A stretch of 64,000 bases of DNA from Vibrio rhizosphaerae (GCF_024347095.1 NZ_AP024904.1:558001-622000), one strand, 5' to 3'; positions 1-8,823 are shown, counted from the first letter of the stretch. Notes: generated from the letters alone by a model not told the origin. Translations and numbers: made by a program.

Positions 1-757
1 TATTTTTTGCGACATTTTCACTTTTAAACAAATGTTGAGTTGTTGCTTTTAAAGCACCCCACCCACCGGCAGAACCTGAATATTTTTTATAACTCATTTG
101 CTTCTCTTCTTATTCTTGATGTTCAGAAAACATCCGCCAATGCAATGCCATCATACGAATCATGTATCCGTATCCAGTCACTCAATCAGGCCTCTCTCCC
201 GCCACATAAATCGTCAAAAGATGACATCTACATCCTCTTTTAACGCACCAATCAACACACTCAAAAACCTTCAAATGAATAAAAATGACAATGTCAGCTC
301 AGTTTCACCGAAAACGATGCAGGAATTAGTTAGGAAGTCGAAAGCATGTTGAAAAGAAAGAAACCTGATTTGGATACCGCAAAAATACCTCTTAGCAATG
401 ATTGAGGTCAATAAACGGCAGTTCATTATCACCTCGATCCAAATACCACTTTTGCCATATTGAATGCCAACTGTTGAATATTAACCAATGTTTTATGTGA
501 TTTCGCCTCAATATTAATAATAAAAACAAAAATAAAATCATATTTTCCATAAATGATAGAATCACTTAACATTGAATCTCTGCCGTGTCTTTTAACTTTG
601 AACAAGAAACCGCTCAAGCACGTATTCTGTGTTTATGAACAGAATTTTTGGATGACACAAACCATATAATGATGTCATCTTATTCATCTGTATGACGCCA
701 ATATTACCAAGACTATCTATGGAAAATTTCGGTTATCAAATAACTAACGGAGAAATC
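1..757. other. Gene-poor leader region
   Basis: I see no convincing gene here. The stretch is AT-rich with only short open frames of low-complexity composition. A 43-codon frame (221-352) overlaps a 19-codon frame (345-404) at an ATGTTGA junction, but neither has a clear ribosome binding site, so I do not call them. Confidence 0.5.
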
Positions 758-1144
758 ATGAACCATCCAGTCATTGAACAAATCAAAAAAGCGGATCAAG
801 CCATTATTGCAGAGGATTTTGATACCTTACTTAATATCTATACTGATGATGCTGTTTTAGTGATAGAGCCCGGCAACAATGCTGTGGGGAAAATGGCCAT
901 TCGAAAGGCCTTTGAAGCCATCGCCGTTTATTTTAAAAACGGCTTACAAGTCAAACAGCAAGGGTTAGAAGTACTCGAATCGGGAAATACGGCACTAGTT
1001 CTGGCAAATACCGTTGTTTCTGCTCCCAATTATCCCGAAATAATCCGTAAAGCAACTTATGTTTTTACTAAAAATTCTCAAGGAGTTTGGTTGTGCTCAA
1101 TCGATAATTCGTATGGTCATGAGATTATTGGTCATTCTATATAA
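758..1144 (+). CDS. SnoaL-like / DUF4440-type NTF2-fold protein
   Basis: A 128-residue protein that looks like the small NTF2/SnoaL fold: an N-terminal helix (HPVIEQIKKADQAII), an acidic stretch on daily function DFDTLLNIYTDDAVLV, and then strands typical of DUF4440 proteins (A-x-R-K-A-F-E-A, then ATYVFTKNSQGVW). Members are ketosteroid-isomerase-like small proteins, many without known substrate, so no reaction can be given. I chose the ATG at 758 because AACGGAG lies just upstream; an in-frame extension of 22 codons back to 692 has no ribosome binding site and an unlike composition. It stands alone, with gene remnants downstream. Fold assignment is from sequence pattern only. Confidence 0.65.
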   Translation: MNHPVIEQIKKADQAIIAEDFDTLLNIYTDDAVLVIEPGNNAVGKMAIRKAFEAIAVYFKNGLQVKQQGLEVLESGNTALVLANTVVSAPNYPEIIRKATYVFTKNSQGVWLCSIDNSYGHEIIGHSI

Positions 1145-1275
1145 TTTGATGGTTCTTCATCTGAATGCATCAATTTTAATATCTATGGGTCGAGGTACCG
1201 AAGACATGGCGAACATATAACATAGCCACTTAATAATAATGAAGATTATTGGTTAAAATATATGACTGGACCGCT

Positions 1276-1491
1276 TTAATTCACGTTGATAGACTCAAAT
1301 CGGATCATCCGGGTGAGATTATTTACCAATTGTCGCCCTGCCAGATGCTTATTCAGCCAAATCCTTGAAGCCGTCGCAAGAGACAAATACTCAGGCTCAG
1401 AGGACAACACAACACTCATTGTCTTAATACTTGGTATGGTCAGCTGAGATATACCGAGGATATAGTCAAGATTGACTACATACGGTCTATA
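1276..1491 (-). pseudogene. C-terminal gene remnant, possibly LysR-type regulator
   Basis: Reading the minus strand gives an open stretch of about 71 codons bounded by stops, with no start codon in a sensible place. It contains PSIKTMSVVLSSEPEYLSLA followed by SRIWLNKHLAGRQLVNNL and ends at TAA (1278-1276). The pattern of a strand, a Pro/Ala-rich turn and then an [R]xWLxxxL helix resembles the very end of a LysR-type effector-binding domain. The family guess is weak. Part of it is repeated at 1690-1770, which points to decay of a duplicated gene. Confidence 0.35.
1314..1360. repeat. Imperfect direct repeat, copy 1
   Basis: This 47-bp stretch matches 1704-1750 in the same orientation at roughly 38 of 47 positions by eye. 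On the minus strand both encode the same peptide core, GRQLVNNL. Confidence 0.6.
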
Positions 1492-1689
1492 TCATCACTT
1501 TCGCCCCATATACATGCATATCATTATTATAGGGTATATCTAATGACCGACCACCTGTGCATGACATTCTCCGCATTTTTATCGATTACTAATGACGTTT
1601 AGTTGATAAATCATACGATTATCGTCATGTTATTCTATACCTGCGGCGTGAAGCATTGTGAACGTCGCTTATCGATAAATATCATTAGG

Positions 1690-1770
1690 TCATAGATGTT
1701 TGCTGAGATTATTTACAAGTTGTCGCCCTTCCAAATAATGATTCAACCGAACCATCGGCTGTCATTACCC
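1690..1770 (-). pseudogene. Second, shorter copy of the C-terminal remnant
   Basis: On the minus strand this reads MVRLNHYLEGRQLVNNLSKHL and then stops (TGA at 1692-1690); two stop codons lie directly upstream in the same frame. It is clearly related to the remnant at 1276-1491 through the shared GRQLVNNL core. It cannot be an intact gene. Confidence 0.4.
1704..1750. repeat. Imperfect direct repeat, copy 2
   Basis: Partner of 1314-1360. Differences fall mostly at third codon positions and in the part nearest the remnant's upstream end, as expected for two diverged coding copies. Confidence 0.6.
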
Positions 1771-1953
1771 CATTGGTCGCTGAGCACGAACACAACGAAC
1801 AAAAGAGGAAGTTAATAAAAATAGCTCACGTGACGCACTTCCAGAAGAAAAGTCAGCACATGTTGCTGACATATTGCACGAAAAACGATACAAAACATTT
1901 TAGAAAATGTAGCACGCACTCTATGTTTCATAACATTCAGGCTAAGGGAAGTT

Positions 1954-2625
1954 ATGTATAAAAAATTAAGCATTATTTTATTGTCTGCACTCATCACTGC
2001 ATGTTCCAGTGGATCAATCGGTGGATTGCTACCTGCACCCAAAATCGTGCATGGAAAACTGGAAGGCTTGACCTATACCTCACCACAGGGTGACTTAACG
2101 ATTACAGCACCCGCCACAGAAGCTCATGGCGAGTGGACCTACACGCAAGTGAAAGAACATTCTGAAAATACTCCCGATCAACAAGATACTTTCGTCGGAT
2201 TCAAAACACCTTACGATAACCATTTTTACACTGCCGAAGTGGTGAACTATAAACATGACAAGGCACTCACTGAAAAGCAGTTTTTACAACTCAAAAAAGG
2301 CAACTTAGAGCGTATGATAAGCGCTACCGAAACACGTTGGGGAAGTAAAGTTGAAAAGCTCAATGAGACCCGTATTGATTGTCCTGACAATCAATCATTT
2401 ACCTATACAATATTGAAACAAAAAATCACATCATACGAACTTAATTTTGTAAAATACTATTTAGTTTCTCAATCTTTTCAAGGAAATAGTCTCGCCATTG
2501 TTACCAGTGAATTGAATTTTGATTTAAGAAACACACGGATTCCCGAAATCGATATTAAGAACGCAAAATATACAAAACATCGCGCATTTACATGTTCTTT
2601 AGAATATGGTGCTTCTGCCACCTGA
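1954..2625 (+). CDS. Predicted lipoprotein, unknown function
   Basis: A 223-residue protein with a classic type II signal: a Lys-Lys start, a hydrophobic run and the lipobox LITAC, so Cys17 should be lipidated and the protein anchored in the envelope. After a Ser/Gly-rich linker the rest is a soluble domain with alternating strand-like segments and two further cysteines (near residues 142 and 216) that could form a disulfide. I do not recognise the family. AAGGGAAG precedes the ATG at a good distance. It is transcribed alone; a hairpin follows at 2640-2670. Confidence 0.75.
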   Translation: MYKKLSIILLSALITACSSGSIGGLLPAPKIVHGKLEGLTYTSPQGDLTITAPATEAHGEWTYTQVKEHSENTPDQQDTFVGFKTPYDNHFYTAEVVNYKHDKALTEKQFLQLKKGNLERMISATETRWGSKVEKLNETRIDCPDNQSFTYTILKQKITSYELNFVKYYLVSQSFQGNSLAIVTSELNFDLRNTRIPEIDIKNAKYTKHRAFTCSLEYGASAT

Positions 2626-2639
2626 CACGTCACAAAAAA

Positions 2640-2670
2640 TTGCCGCTTGGGGCGTTCCCTAATGCGGCAA
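2640..2670 (+). terminator. Hairpin after the lipoprotein gene
   Basis: TTGCCGC pairs with GCGGCAA, with a possible inner GGGG/CCCT stem, followed by a broken T-rich run (CTTTCTTTC). It is a probable, not strong, intrinsic terminator. Confidence 0.5.
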
Positions 2671-2772
2671 CTTTCTTTCGCTTCCCATAGATAAAGCTCT
2701 CATCAAAACCGAGTTCGTGCTAGAATCGCGCGCTTTGTTCATTTAGCCGCGCCAAAATCACCAGAGGTCATT

Positions 2773-3963
2773 ATGTCATTTGAGAAACTCGGACTCCGTA
2801 CGCCCCTCCTTCAAGCAATGAGTGAGCTTGGGTATCATCAACCGACGACGATTCAGAGTCAGGCTATCCCGATCATTCTACAGGCACATGACCTCATTGC
2901 TGCGGCACAAACCGGCACAGGTAAAACCGCTGGATTTGTCCTCCCGATCCTGAACAGGCTCGCACAAGGACAAACTCAGCGTAAAAAACGCATTCGGGCT
3001 TTGATATTAGTCCCCACTCGAGAGCTGGCAATTCAGGTTGCGGAGAAAATCAGCCAATATGGCAAATATCTTCCCCTGACATCTCTCGCAATTTATGGTG
3101 GCGTTGATGACAAATCCCAGAAACAAACCCTGATTGATGGTATTGATATACTGGTCGCAACCCCGGGACGACTACTCGATCTTCACCATCAACGGGCCGT
3201 TTACTTTGAAGAAGTTGAGGTTCTCGTCCTTGATGAAGCAGACCGAATGCTGGATATGGGATTTATCGATGATCTGAATAAAATTCTTGATCGGCTGCCG
3301 GAAAATATTCAACACTTATTATTCTCTGCGACGTTATCCAACAAAGTACGTGATTTGGCCAAAACAGCCGTCCACAATCCACGTGAAATTACCATTGCAG
3401 CGAATCAGGCTTCCAAACCCAATATCGAACAATGGCTGATCCCTGTTGATAAGGATAAAAAATCTGCTCTGCTCGCTCATTTGATTCAAGAGAACCAATG
3501 GGATCAAGCACTCATCTTCATTGAAACCAAACATGGTGCGGCCAAGCTGGTTAGTCAGTTGGAGAAACGCGGTATTCAGGCCGAAGCCTTTCATAGTGGT
3601 CGTAGTCAGGTTGTCCGGGCTAAATTACTGGAAGATTTTAAACACGGTCACATCAAATATATGGTCGCAACCGGTGTAGCAGCCCGAGGTATCGATATTG
3701 ATTCACTACCACGTGTGATCAACTACGATCTGCCTTTTCCTGCGGATGAATATGTGCACCGCATCGGCCGGACCGGAAGAGCCAATGCATCCGGTGAAGC
3801 TATCTCCTTTGTTTCTAAAGATAATTTTAAAAATTTGTGCATGATTGAAAGCCGCCTCGGCCATTTAATCGAACGCAGAAACGTTGCCGGATTCGAACCA
3901 AAAAAACCGGTCCCAATCTCTATTCTGAACTATGTCCCCAAACATAAACGAACGCATTCTTGA
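2773..3963 (+). CDS. RhlE-type DEAD-box ATP-dependent RNA helicase
   Basis: A 396-residue two-domain RNA helicase core. Motifs in order: Walker A AQTGTGKT (45-52), PTRELA (81-86), DEAD (154-157), SAT (185-187) and HRIGRTGR (329-336). It has only a short basic tail, so it lacks the specific RNA-binding domain of DbpA or DeaD, which fits the RhlE subgroup that remodels RNA during ribosome assembly and decay. CAGAGGTCATT precedes the ATG. A dbpA gene follows after 89 bp in the same direction, so the two helicase genes may be co-transcribed. The subgroup label is from overall likeness; the helicase call is firm. Confidence 0.85.
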   Translation: MSFEKLGLRTPLLQAMSELGYHQPTTIQSQAIPIILQAHDLIAAAQTGTGKTAGFVLPILNRLAQGQTQRKKRIRALILVPTRELAIQVAEKISQYGKYLPLTSLAIYGGVDDKSQKQTLIDGIDILVATPGRLLDLHHQRAVYFEEVEVLVLDEADRMLDMGFIDDLNKILDRLPENIQHLLFSATLSNKVRDLAKTAVHNPREITIAANQASKPNIEQWLIPVDKDKKSALLAHLIQENQWDQALIFIETKHGAAKLVSQLEKRGIQAEAFHSGRSQVVRAKLLEDFKHGHIKYMVATGVAARGIDIDSLPRVINYDLPFPADEYVHRIGRTGRANASGEAISFVSKDNFKNLCMIESRLGHLIERRNVAGFEPKKPVPISILNYVPKHKRTHS

Positions 3964-4052
3964 ACCGTTCAATTGACATTCGGTTTGAAATATCAGCAGA
4001 CCATGACATAACTATCAGCAACCCAATTTCAACTTATATAAGGAATGCCCTC

Positions 4053-5438
4053 GTGAGCCAGTTACCTTTTTCATCCCTGCCTTTATCTGCGGAACTGCTA
4101 CAAAGCCTTGATGCTCTTGGCTATACATACATGACGCCAATTCAAGCACAAAGCCTGCCTTTTCTGCTTCAGGGAAAAGATATTATCGGGCAGGGAAAAA
4201 CCGGTTCGGGCAAAACCGCAGCATTTGGCCTCGGCTTATTACATAATCTCAACGTAAAACGCTTTCGGGTCCAGTCACTGGTCCTGTGTCCAACCCGAGA
4301 ACTGGCGGATCAGGTCGCCAATGAGATCCGTTCGCTGGCAAGAACCGTACACAATATAAAAGTGCTCACGCTCTGTGGTGGGATGCCAATGGGCCCGCAA
4401 ATCGGCTCTTTGGCTCATGGTGCACATATTTTAGTTGGTACACCGGGACGTATTCTTGACCACTTACAGAAAGGTCGAATTGATTTATCCGAATTAAATA
4501 CATTGGTCTTGGACGAAGCCGATCGCATGTTAGAGATGGGCTTTCAAGACGCACTGGATGCCATTATCGAACAGGTCCCTTCACAACGACAGACATTACT
4601 GTTCAGTGCCACGTTTCCGAATCAAATCCAGTCCATTGCACAGCGGATCATGCACCAACCTGAGTGGATTAAAGTCGAATCAACTCATGATAATGCCTCC
4701 ATTCAACAAGCATTCTATCAAGTTGGCGGAGATGATGATCGCTTACTCGCATTGAAAAAACTACTGCTTGCTTACCAACCAGAATCAACCGTTATTTTCT
4801 GCAATACCAAACGTGAAGTTCAAAGTGTCGCCGATGCGCTCTACCATGATGGCTTCAGTGTGATCGATTTACACGGTGATCTGGAACAACGGGAGCGAAA
4901 CCAAGCGCTGGTTCAGTTTGCCAATAAAAGTGTCTCCATTCTCATTGCAACCGACGTTGCTGCTCGTGGTCTGGATGTTGATCAACTCGATATGGTCATT
5001 AACTATCACCTCTCACGCGATCCAGAAGTACATGTGCACCGAATCGGTCGGACAGGCCGGGCTGGCAGTAAGGGCATGGCGTGCAGCCTGTTCAGTGCCA
5101 ACGAAGGGATTCGGGTCGCTCAAATCGATGAATATATGAACACGCCGATTGATCCGGTTGCCCTACCGGCTGATGACGTACTCAATCGCTCACCATTTCA
5201 ACCTCAGATGGTGACTATTGAAATCTCCGGCGGTAAAAAGCAAAAAGTCCGGGCCGGTGATATTCTTGGTGCCATCACAGGTGAACATGGTATCGAAGGA
5301 AAACAAGTCGGAAAGATTAATCTATTTGATATGCGAGCTTATGTCGCCGTCCACAAAAGTGTCGGGAAAAAAGCGGTGAAAAAGCTGGAAAATGGGAAAA
5401 TAAAAGGCCGCTCTTTCAGAGCTCGACTTATCAAATAA
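4053..5438 (+). CDS. dbpA: ATP-dependent RNA helicase DbpA
   Basis: A 461-residue DEAD-box helicase, very near the length of E. coli DbpA. Walker A is GKTGSGKT (48-55), PTREL 80-84 and DEAD 154-157. The C-terminal 75 or so residues form the DbpA RNA-binding domain (SGGKKQKVRAGDILGAITGE, then GKINLFDMRAYVAV), which in the family recognises hairpin 92 of 23S rRNA during 50S assembly. I place the start at GTG 4053, with AAGGA eight bases upstream; the in-frame TTG at 3960 overlaps the previous stop and adds 31 residues with no likeness to the family. Confidence 0.9.
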   Translation: MSQLPFSSLPLSAELLQSLDALGYTYMTPIQAQSLPFLLQGKDIIGQGKTGSGKTAAFGLGLLHNLNVKRFRVQSLVLCPTRELADQVANEIRSLARTVHNIKVLTLCGGMPMGPQIGSLAHGAHILVGTPGRILDHLQKGRIDLSELNTLVLDEADRMLEMGFQDALDAIIEQVPSQRQTLLFSATFPNQIQSIAQRIMHQPEWIKVESTHDNASIQQAFYQVGGDDDRLLALKKLLLAYQPESTVIFCNTKREVQSVADALYHDGFSVIDLHGDLEQRERNQALVQFANKSVSILIATDVAARGLDVDQLDMVINYHLSRDPEVHVHRIGRTGRAGSKGMACSLFSANEGIRVAQIDEYMNTPIDPVALPADDVLNRSPFQPQMVTIEISGGKKQKVRAGDILGAITGEHGIEGKQVGKINLFDMRAYVAVHKSVGKKAVKKLENGKIKGRSFRARLIK

Positions 5439-5452
5439 AATATGAAGAGAAT

Positions 5453-5490
5453 ATAAATGACCTGATATTATTAACATATAGGTCATTTAT
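5453..5490 (+). terminator. Hairpin after dbpA
   Basis: An 11-bp stem ATAAATGACCT / AGGTCATTTAT with a 16-base AT-rich loop directly after the stop codon. There is no clean T-run, so it may act with the stronger hairpin at 5523-5555. Confidence 0.5.
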
Positions 5491-5522
5491 CTATATAAGA
5501 TATCTGTAAAGTCGTTAAACAA

Positions 5523-5555
5523 AAATATCCCAGTATTATTCGCGCTGGGATATTT
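5523..5555. terminator. Bidirectional terminator
   Basis: Perfect 11-bp stem AAATATCCCAG / CTGGGATATTT with an 11-base loop, A-rich on one side and T-rich on the other. It sits between dbpA and the convergent gene at 5603-5950. Confidence 0.7.
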
Positions 5556-5602
5556 GACCGCCCATCACCTGATGTTTTTATACCAGACAATCGTTATTCA
5601 GA

Positions 5603-5950
5603 TCAGTCAGAAATTTGAAACTCAATAATATGACACATATGTCCGACTGGCGTATCAACCCCTTGTGTAACCACTTTTACAGTTTTCTTCGCAACATATG
5701 CAGCCATTAATGCGGACATCATCCCCTTACTGCCCGGATCATTTTCATTAATATATGACCAAGATGGATTTTTCGGTCCACCATGGCAATGCCAAGCTCC
5801 GGGATTATTCGAAATAACCCGAAAATGAAAATTTGTCGGACCCGACATAAAAATAGAACTAATCTTAAATGCTGCCGGATATTCTGCAGCCTGAAGAGAA
5901 CCACTCAGCGCAATTCCCATAACAATTAAACTTCTAAAAAAGTTTTTCAT
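5603..5950 (-). CDS. Small secreted protein, unknown function
   Basis: A 115-residue protein with a Sec signal peptide (basic start, hydrophobic core, cleavage likely after SLQA). The mature part of about 94 residues has two cysteines (WHCHGG and GHMCHI) that could form a disulfide, and a segment SKGMMSALMAAYVAKKTVKVVTQG. That segment resembles a group of small marine gamma-proteobacterial exported proteins in which 'YSALLAAxAAGKTVxVxG' recurs; I recall the pattern, not a function. AGGAACAGCA precedes the ATG. It is a single gene, convergent with dbpA. Confidence 0.65.
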   Translation of the reverse strand: MKNFFRSLIVMGIALSGSLQAAEYPAAFKISSIFMSGPTNFHFRVISNNPGAWHCHGGPKNPSWSYINENDPGSKGMMSALMAAYVAKKTVKVVTQGVDTPVGHMCHIIEFQISD

Positions 5951-6390
5951 TGCTGTTCCTATATAATGTCAAAAGAATGATCACTCCTGAACGGATAAAT
6001 GAAATTTTTGGAGTCATCGAGAAGGTTCGAAATTGTATCAATCTCATGAAATGTTGCAATCTTTCTGTTATTGAAGCATTGGAAGTATAGATTTAATTTG
6101 AAATAGCAGCCGAAAGTACTAATCCTCAGAAAGAGCGAAAACCTATGCTGACGTATCTGTCCTCACAACGCTTATTGCTATTGCGATCATAAAAGTCTTT
6201 CAGGCGTCTGTCCTCATAACTTTGTTGGACAGAACAGCCGCTTTATGAGTAAAGTAATTGATAACAAAAGCCTAACCAATACCCGACTATTCTACTAGGT
6301 TAATTATGGTATACTCGTGAAAACTTCCCACCGTAAAACTACGTTAGGCAAGACCAGTACATAATCAAATCAAAGCATCCAGAGGTACTT
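5951..6390. other. Intergenic region with CTGTCC motifs
   Basis: No gene seen. It holds two degenerate copies of a CTGTCC-type motif (6155-6169 and 6206-6221) whose relatives lie downstream of the next gene, and a possible -10 (TATACT) about 80 bases before the start at 6391. Confidence 0.45.
6155..6221. repeat. CTGTCC-type short repeats (two copies)
   Basis: ATCTGTCCTCACAAC at 6155-6169 and GTCTGTCCTCATAACT at 6206-6221. Related copies occur at 7981-8000 and 8061-8099, so the gene between is bracketed by them. Confidence 0.5.
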
Positions 6391-7929
6391 ATGAAAACGT
6401 CCAACCCGCGACTAACACTGCGTGTGATTGAAAAGAGTGATTACGATGAGCTCGCTGAGCTCATGGATCTCGTCTTTCCTGATGTAGGTGGGGCATGGCC
6501 AAGAATGACCATCATGGATCTGATTCGCCAATTTCCAGATGGGCAGATCTGTATCGAAGATAATGGAAAAATTGTTGCTGCGGCACTCACGATCAAAGTG
6601 GATTACAATCGTTACTCCCTACCCCATGTTTATACCGATATTGTTGATGAAAACAATGTCATTCAACATAACCCACATGGTGATGCGATGTATGGTCTTG
6701 ATGTCTTCGTGCATCCTGACTATCGCGGAATGCGTTTAGGGCGGCGTTTATACCATGCGCGTAAAGAACTTTGTCAGAGTGAAAATTTAAAAGCCATTCT
6801 GGCTGGCGGCAGAATCACCGGTTATCACAAACTCTCTGATGAATTAAAAGTCGCTGAATACATTGAACAGGTAAAACGTAAAACCATTCACGACCCGATC
6901 CTCTCCTTCCAGCTTGCCAATGACTTCGATGTCAAACGGATTATGCGTCACTATCTGCCGGAAGATGATAAATCTCAGGGCTACGCGACACTGCTTGAGT
7001 GGGATAACTTCTTTTATGAAGAAGATCAATCGTCAATCCATGAACTCGATAAAACCCTCGTCCGTATTGGCATTGTACAATGGCAGATGCGTCAGGTGAC
7101 CAGTCTGGAAGACTTACTTGAGCAATCTGAGTTCTTTATTCGCTCATTATCAAACTATAAGGCTGACTTTGCACTCTTCCCTGAGTTTTTCAATGCACCA
7201 CTCATGGGGCTTCAGCAAGACCAAACCTCCGTCGAAGCGATTCGCTATCTTGCATCCTTTAGTGAAGCGATTAAACAGCGTTTTTCTGAACTAGCCATCA
7301 CATACAACATCAATATTATCGCTGGTAGTATGCCCGAAGAACGGGATGATAAGCTGTACAATGTCTCTTACTTGCTTCATCGCGATGGTATGATTGATGA
7401 GCAGTTGAAGATTCACATCACCCCCCATGAACAACGTGACTGGGTTATCGATGGCGGAAACGAAATCGGCGTATTTGAAACCGATGCGGGACGTGTTGGT
7501 ATCCTGATTTGTTACGATAGCGAGTTCCCGGAACTTGGACGGATGATGGCAGAAAAGGACGTGCAAATCATGTTTGTTCCGTTTTGGACCGACACCAAAA
7601 ATGGCTATCAGCGCGTCCGCCTCTGCTCACAAGCCAGAGCCATTGAAAATGAATGCTATGTCGCGATCGGTGGTAGTGTTGGCAACTTACCCCGCGTGGA
7701 TAATGTGGATATTCAATACGCGCAGTCCGCCGTATTTTCACCATCCGATATTTTCTTCCCGCACGATGCAACGATCGCAGAAGCCAGCCCGAACACTGAG
7801 ATGATTATTTTTGCCGATGTTGATCTAGATAAATTGAAGCAGCTAAATACCGAAGGTTCTGTGACCAACTTACGTCACCGCCGTCTCGATGTTTACGGTG
7901 GATTTACGCAACCGAAATCAGGTAAATAG
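6391..7929 (+). CDS. GNAT acetyltransferase-nitrilase fusion protein
   Basis: A 512-residue fusion. Residues 1 to about 210 form a GNAT N-acetyltransferase domain (DVFVHPDYRGMRLGRRLY is the acetyl-CoA loop). Residues 225 to 510 form a carbon-nitrogen hydrolase with the full catalytic triad Glu265 (FPEFF), Lys340 (QLKIH) and Cys374 (ILICYDSEFPE). Nitrilase-fold enzymes hydrolyse amides or nitriles; substrates of this fused group are unknown to me. CAGAGGTACTT precedes the ATG. It is a single-gene unit closed by a strong terminator. Both domains look intact, so a coupled acyl-transfer and amide-cleavage role is possible but unproved. Confidence 0.85.
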   Translation: MKTSNPRLTLRVIEKSDYDELAELMDLVFPDVGGAWPRMTIMDLIRQFPDGQICIEDNGKIVAAALTIKVDYNRYSLPHVYTDIVDENNVIQHNPHGDAMYGLDVFVHPDYRGMRLGRRLYHARKELCQSENLKAILAGGRITGYHKLSDELKVAEYIEQVKRKTIHDPILSFQLANDFDVKRIMRHYLPEDDKSQGYATLLEWDNFFYEEDQSSIHELDKTLVRIGIVQWQMRQVTSLEDLLEQSEFFIRSLSNYKADFALFPEFFNAPLMGLQQDQTSVEAIRYLASFSEAIKQRFSELAITYNINIIAGSMPEERDDKLYNVSYLLHRDGMIDEQLKIHITPHEQRDWVIDGGNEIGVFETDAGRVGILICYDSEFPELGRMMAEKDVQIMFVPFWTDTKNGYQRVRLCSQARAIENECYVAIGGSVGNLPRVDNVDIQYAQSAVFSPSDIFFPHDATIAEASPNTEMIIFADVDLDKLKQLNTEGSVTNLRHRRLDVYGGFTQPKSGK

Positions 7930-7943
7930 TCATCGTCAATACG

Positions 7944-7968
7944 AAAAGGAGGGCCCCCCTCCTTTTTT
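7944..7968 (+). terminator. Intrinsic terminator
   Basis: Ten-bp stem AAAAGGAGGG / CCCTCCTTTT with a three-base loop and a run of six T. Strong. Confidence 0.9.
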
Positions 7969-7980
7969 CTTATCGGTTTA

Positions 7981-8099
7981 AAGTGACTGTCCTTGTAACT
8001 ATATTGCTTCTCCCACCACAACGCTGAGACTCACTTTTCCATATATCAATATGACTTAAAGTGCCTGTCCCCAGAACTGCACCTGTCCCCAGAACTGCA
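7981..8099. repeat. CTGTCC-type repeats, including an 18-bp tandem duplication
   Basis: One diverged copy (AAGTGACTGTCCTTGTAACT, 7981-8000) is followed by an exact tandem pair of the 18-bp unit CCTGTCCCCAGAACTGCA at 8064-8081 and 8082-8099. The motif matches those at 6155-6221. I see no transposase nearby. Confidence 0.65.
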
Positions 8100-8245
8100 G
8101 AGGAGGAAACAACAAAACATCTTTGAGTGATTATTTTGCCGGTTGTGACAACCATTGTCGGGATCGGTTGATTAACTTATGACCCAATATCAACCTCAAA
8201 TAAGACGACAATCTCTCCAATTTGCTCAGAATACTGACAACCGTC

Positions 8246-8265
8246 TCATTCTGCATACAGAATGA
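8246..8265. repeat. Inverted repeat upstream of 8323 gene
   Basis: TCATTCTG / CAGAATGA with a CATA spacer. It lies about 60 bases before the next start codon and could be an operator or a transcript hairpin. Confidence 0.35.
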
Positions 8266-8322
8266 ATTGACAAGGAAAAACTTCCTTTTAGCATGGGGGT
8301 TTTAACCCGATGAGTGCCTTTT

Positions 8323-8763
8323 ATGTCCGATATGACACAATCTCAAGAACCGCAGGTTCAGCTTGACGAACTCTCTCCTGAACTGCGTCAGGTCATTTTA
8401 TTTGATGATGTTCCCCAGGAAATGTTTACGATGATTGCTTCGATCCATGAAGTATCGGAAGAAGCGGTTAGAGAGGCATGGAATAGTCTGCCAGCGAGTG
8501 CACAGAACATTTTAGATAATTTTGAACAGTTTCATGCACTAATCTCTGTGAGTCAGGCATTTGCAGGCATTGACACGATGGAAGGAATTGCAGGCATGGA
8601 CTTACCGGCCTCTATGGATGACCAAGCCAAAGAAGATTATCGAGCACAAATGTTGGATCAGGTGTTGTTCCAATGCGTGAAAGATATGGTTAAGCAACTG
8701 AAAAAAGCGCGTCGGGATCCAATTCTGAAACGTGAATTTATCGAAGTATTTCAATCGAAATAA
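8323..8763 (+). CDS. Conserved-looking hypothetical acidic protein
   Basis: A 146-residue, acidic, probably all-helical soluble protein without signal or membrane segment. It contains SPELRQVILFDDVPQEMFTM and a central Gly/Ala/Met-rich stretch (AFAGIDTMEGIAGMDLPA), then a basic C-terminus (KQLKKARRDPILKREFIEVF). I do not recognise it. I prefer ATG 8323; GTG 8314 in the same frame is possible, and neither has a strong ribosome binding site. It is convergent with the EAL gene and separated from it by a hairpin. Confidence 0.6.
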   Translation: MSDMTQSQEPQVQLDELSPELRQVILFDDVPQEMFTMIASIHEVSEEAVREAWNSLPASAQNILDNFEQFHALISVSQAFAGIDTMEGIAGMDLPASMDDQAKEDYRAQMLDQVLFQCVKDMVKQLKKARRDPILKREFIEVFQSK

Positions 8764-8790
8764 ATTGTCGATTGAATCGATGCCAGCAGA

Positions 8791-8823
8791 ACGGCAGGTC
8801 AACACACAATGTTGCCCTGCCGT
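8791..8823. terminator. Hairpin between convergent genes
   Basis: ACGGCAGG / CCTGCCGT extended inwards by CAAC / GTTG with one mismatch. The T-run is weak on both sides. Confidence 0.55.

Noticed and set aside
98..404. Frames of 84, 43 and 19 codons near the left edge, the last two overlapping at ATGTTGA
   Set aside because: No ribosome binding site, poor composition and no recognisable motif; the overlap could be chance.
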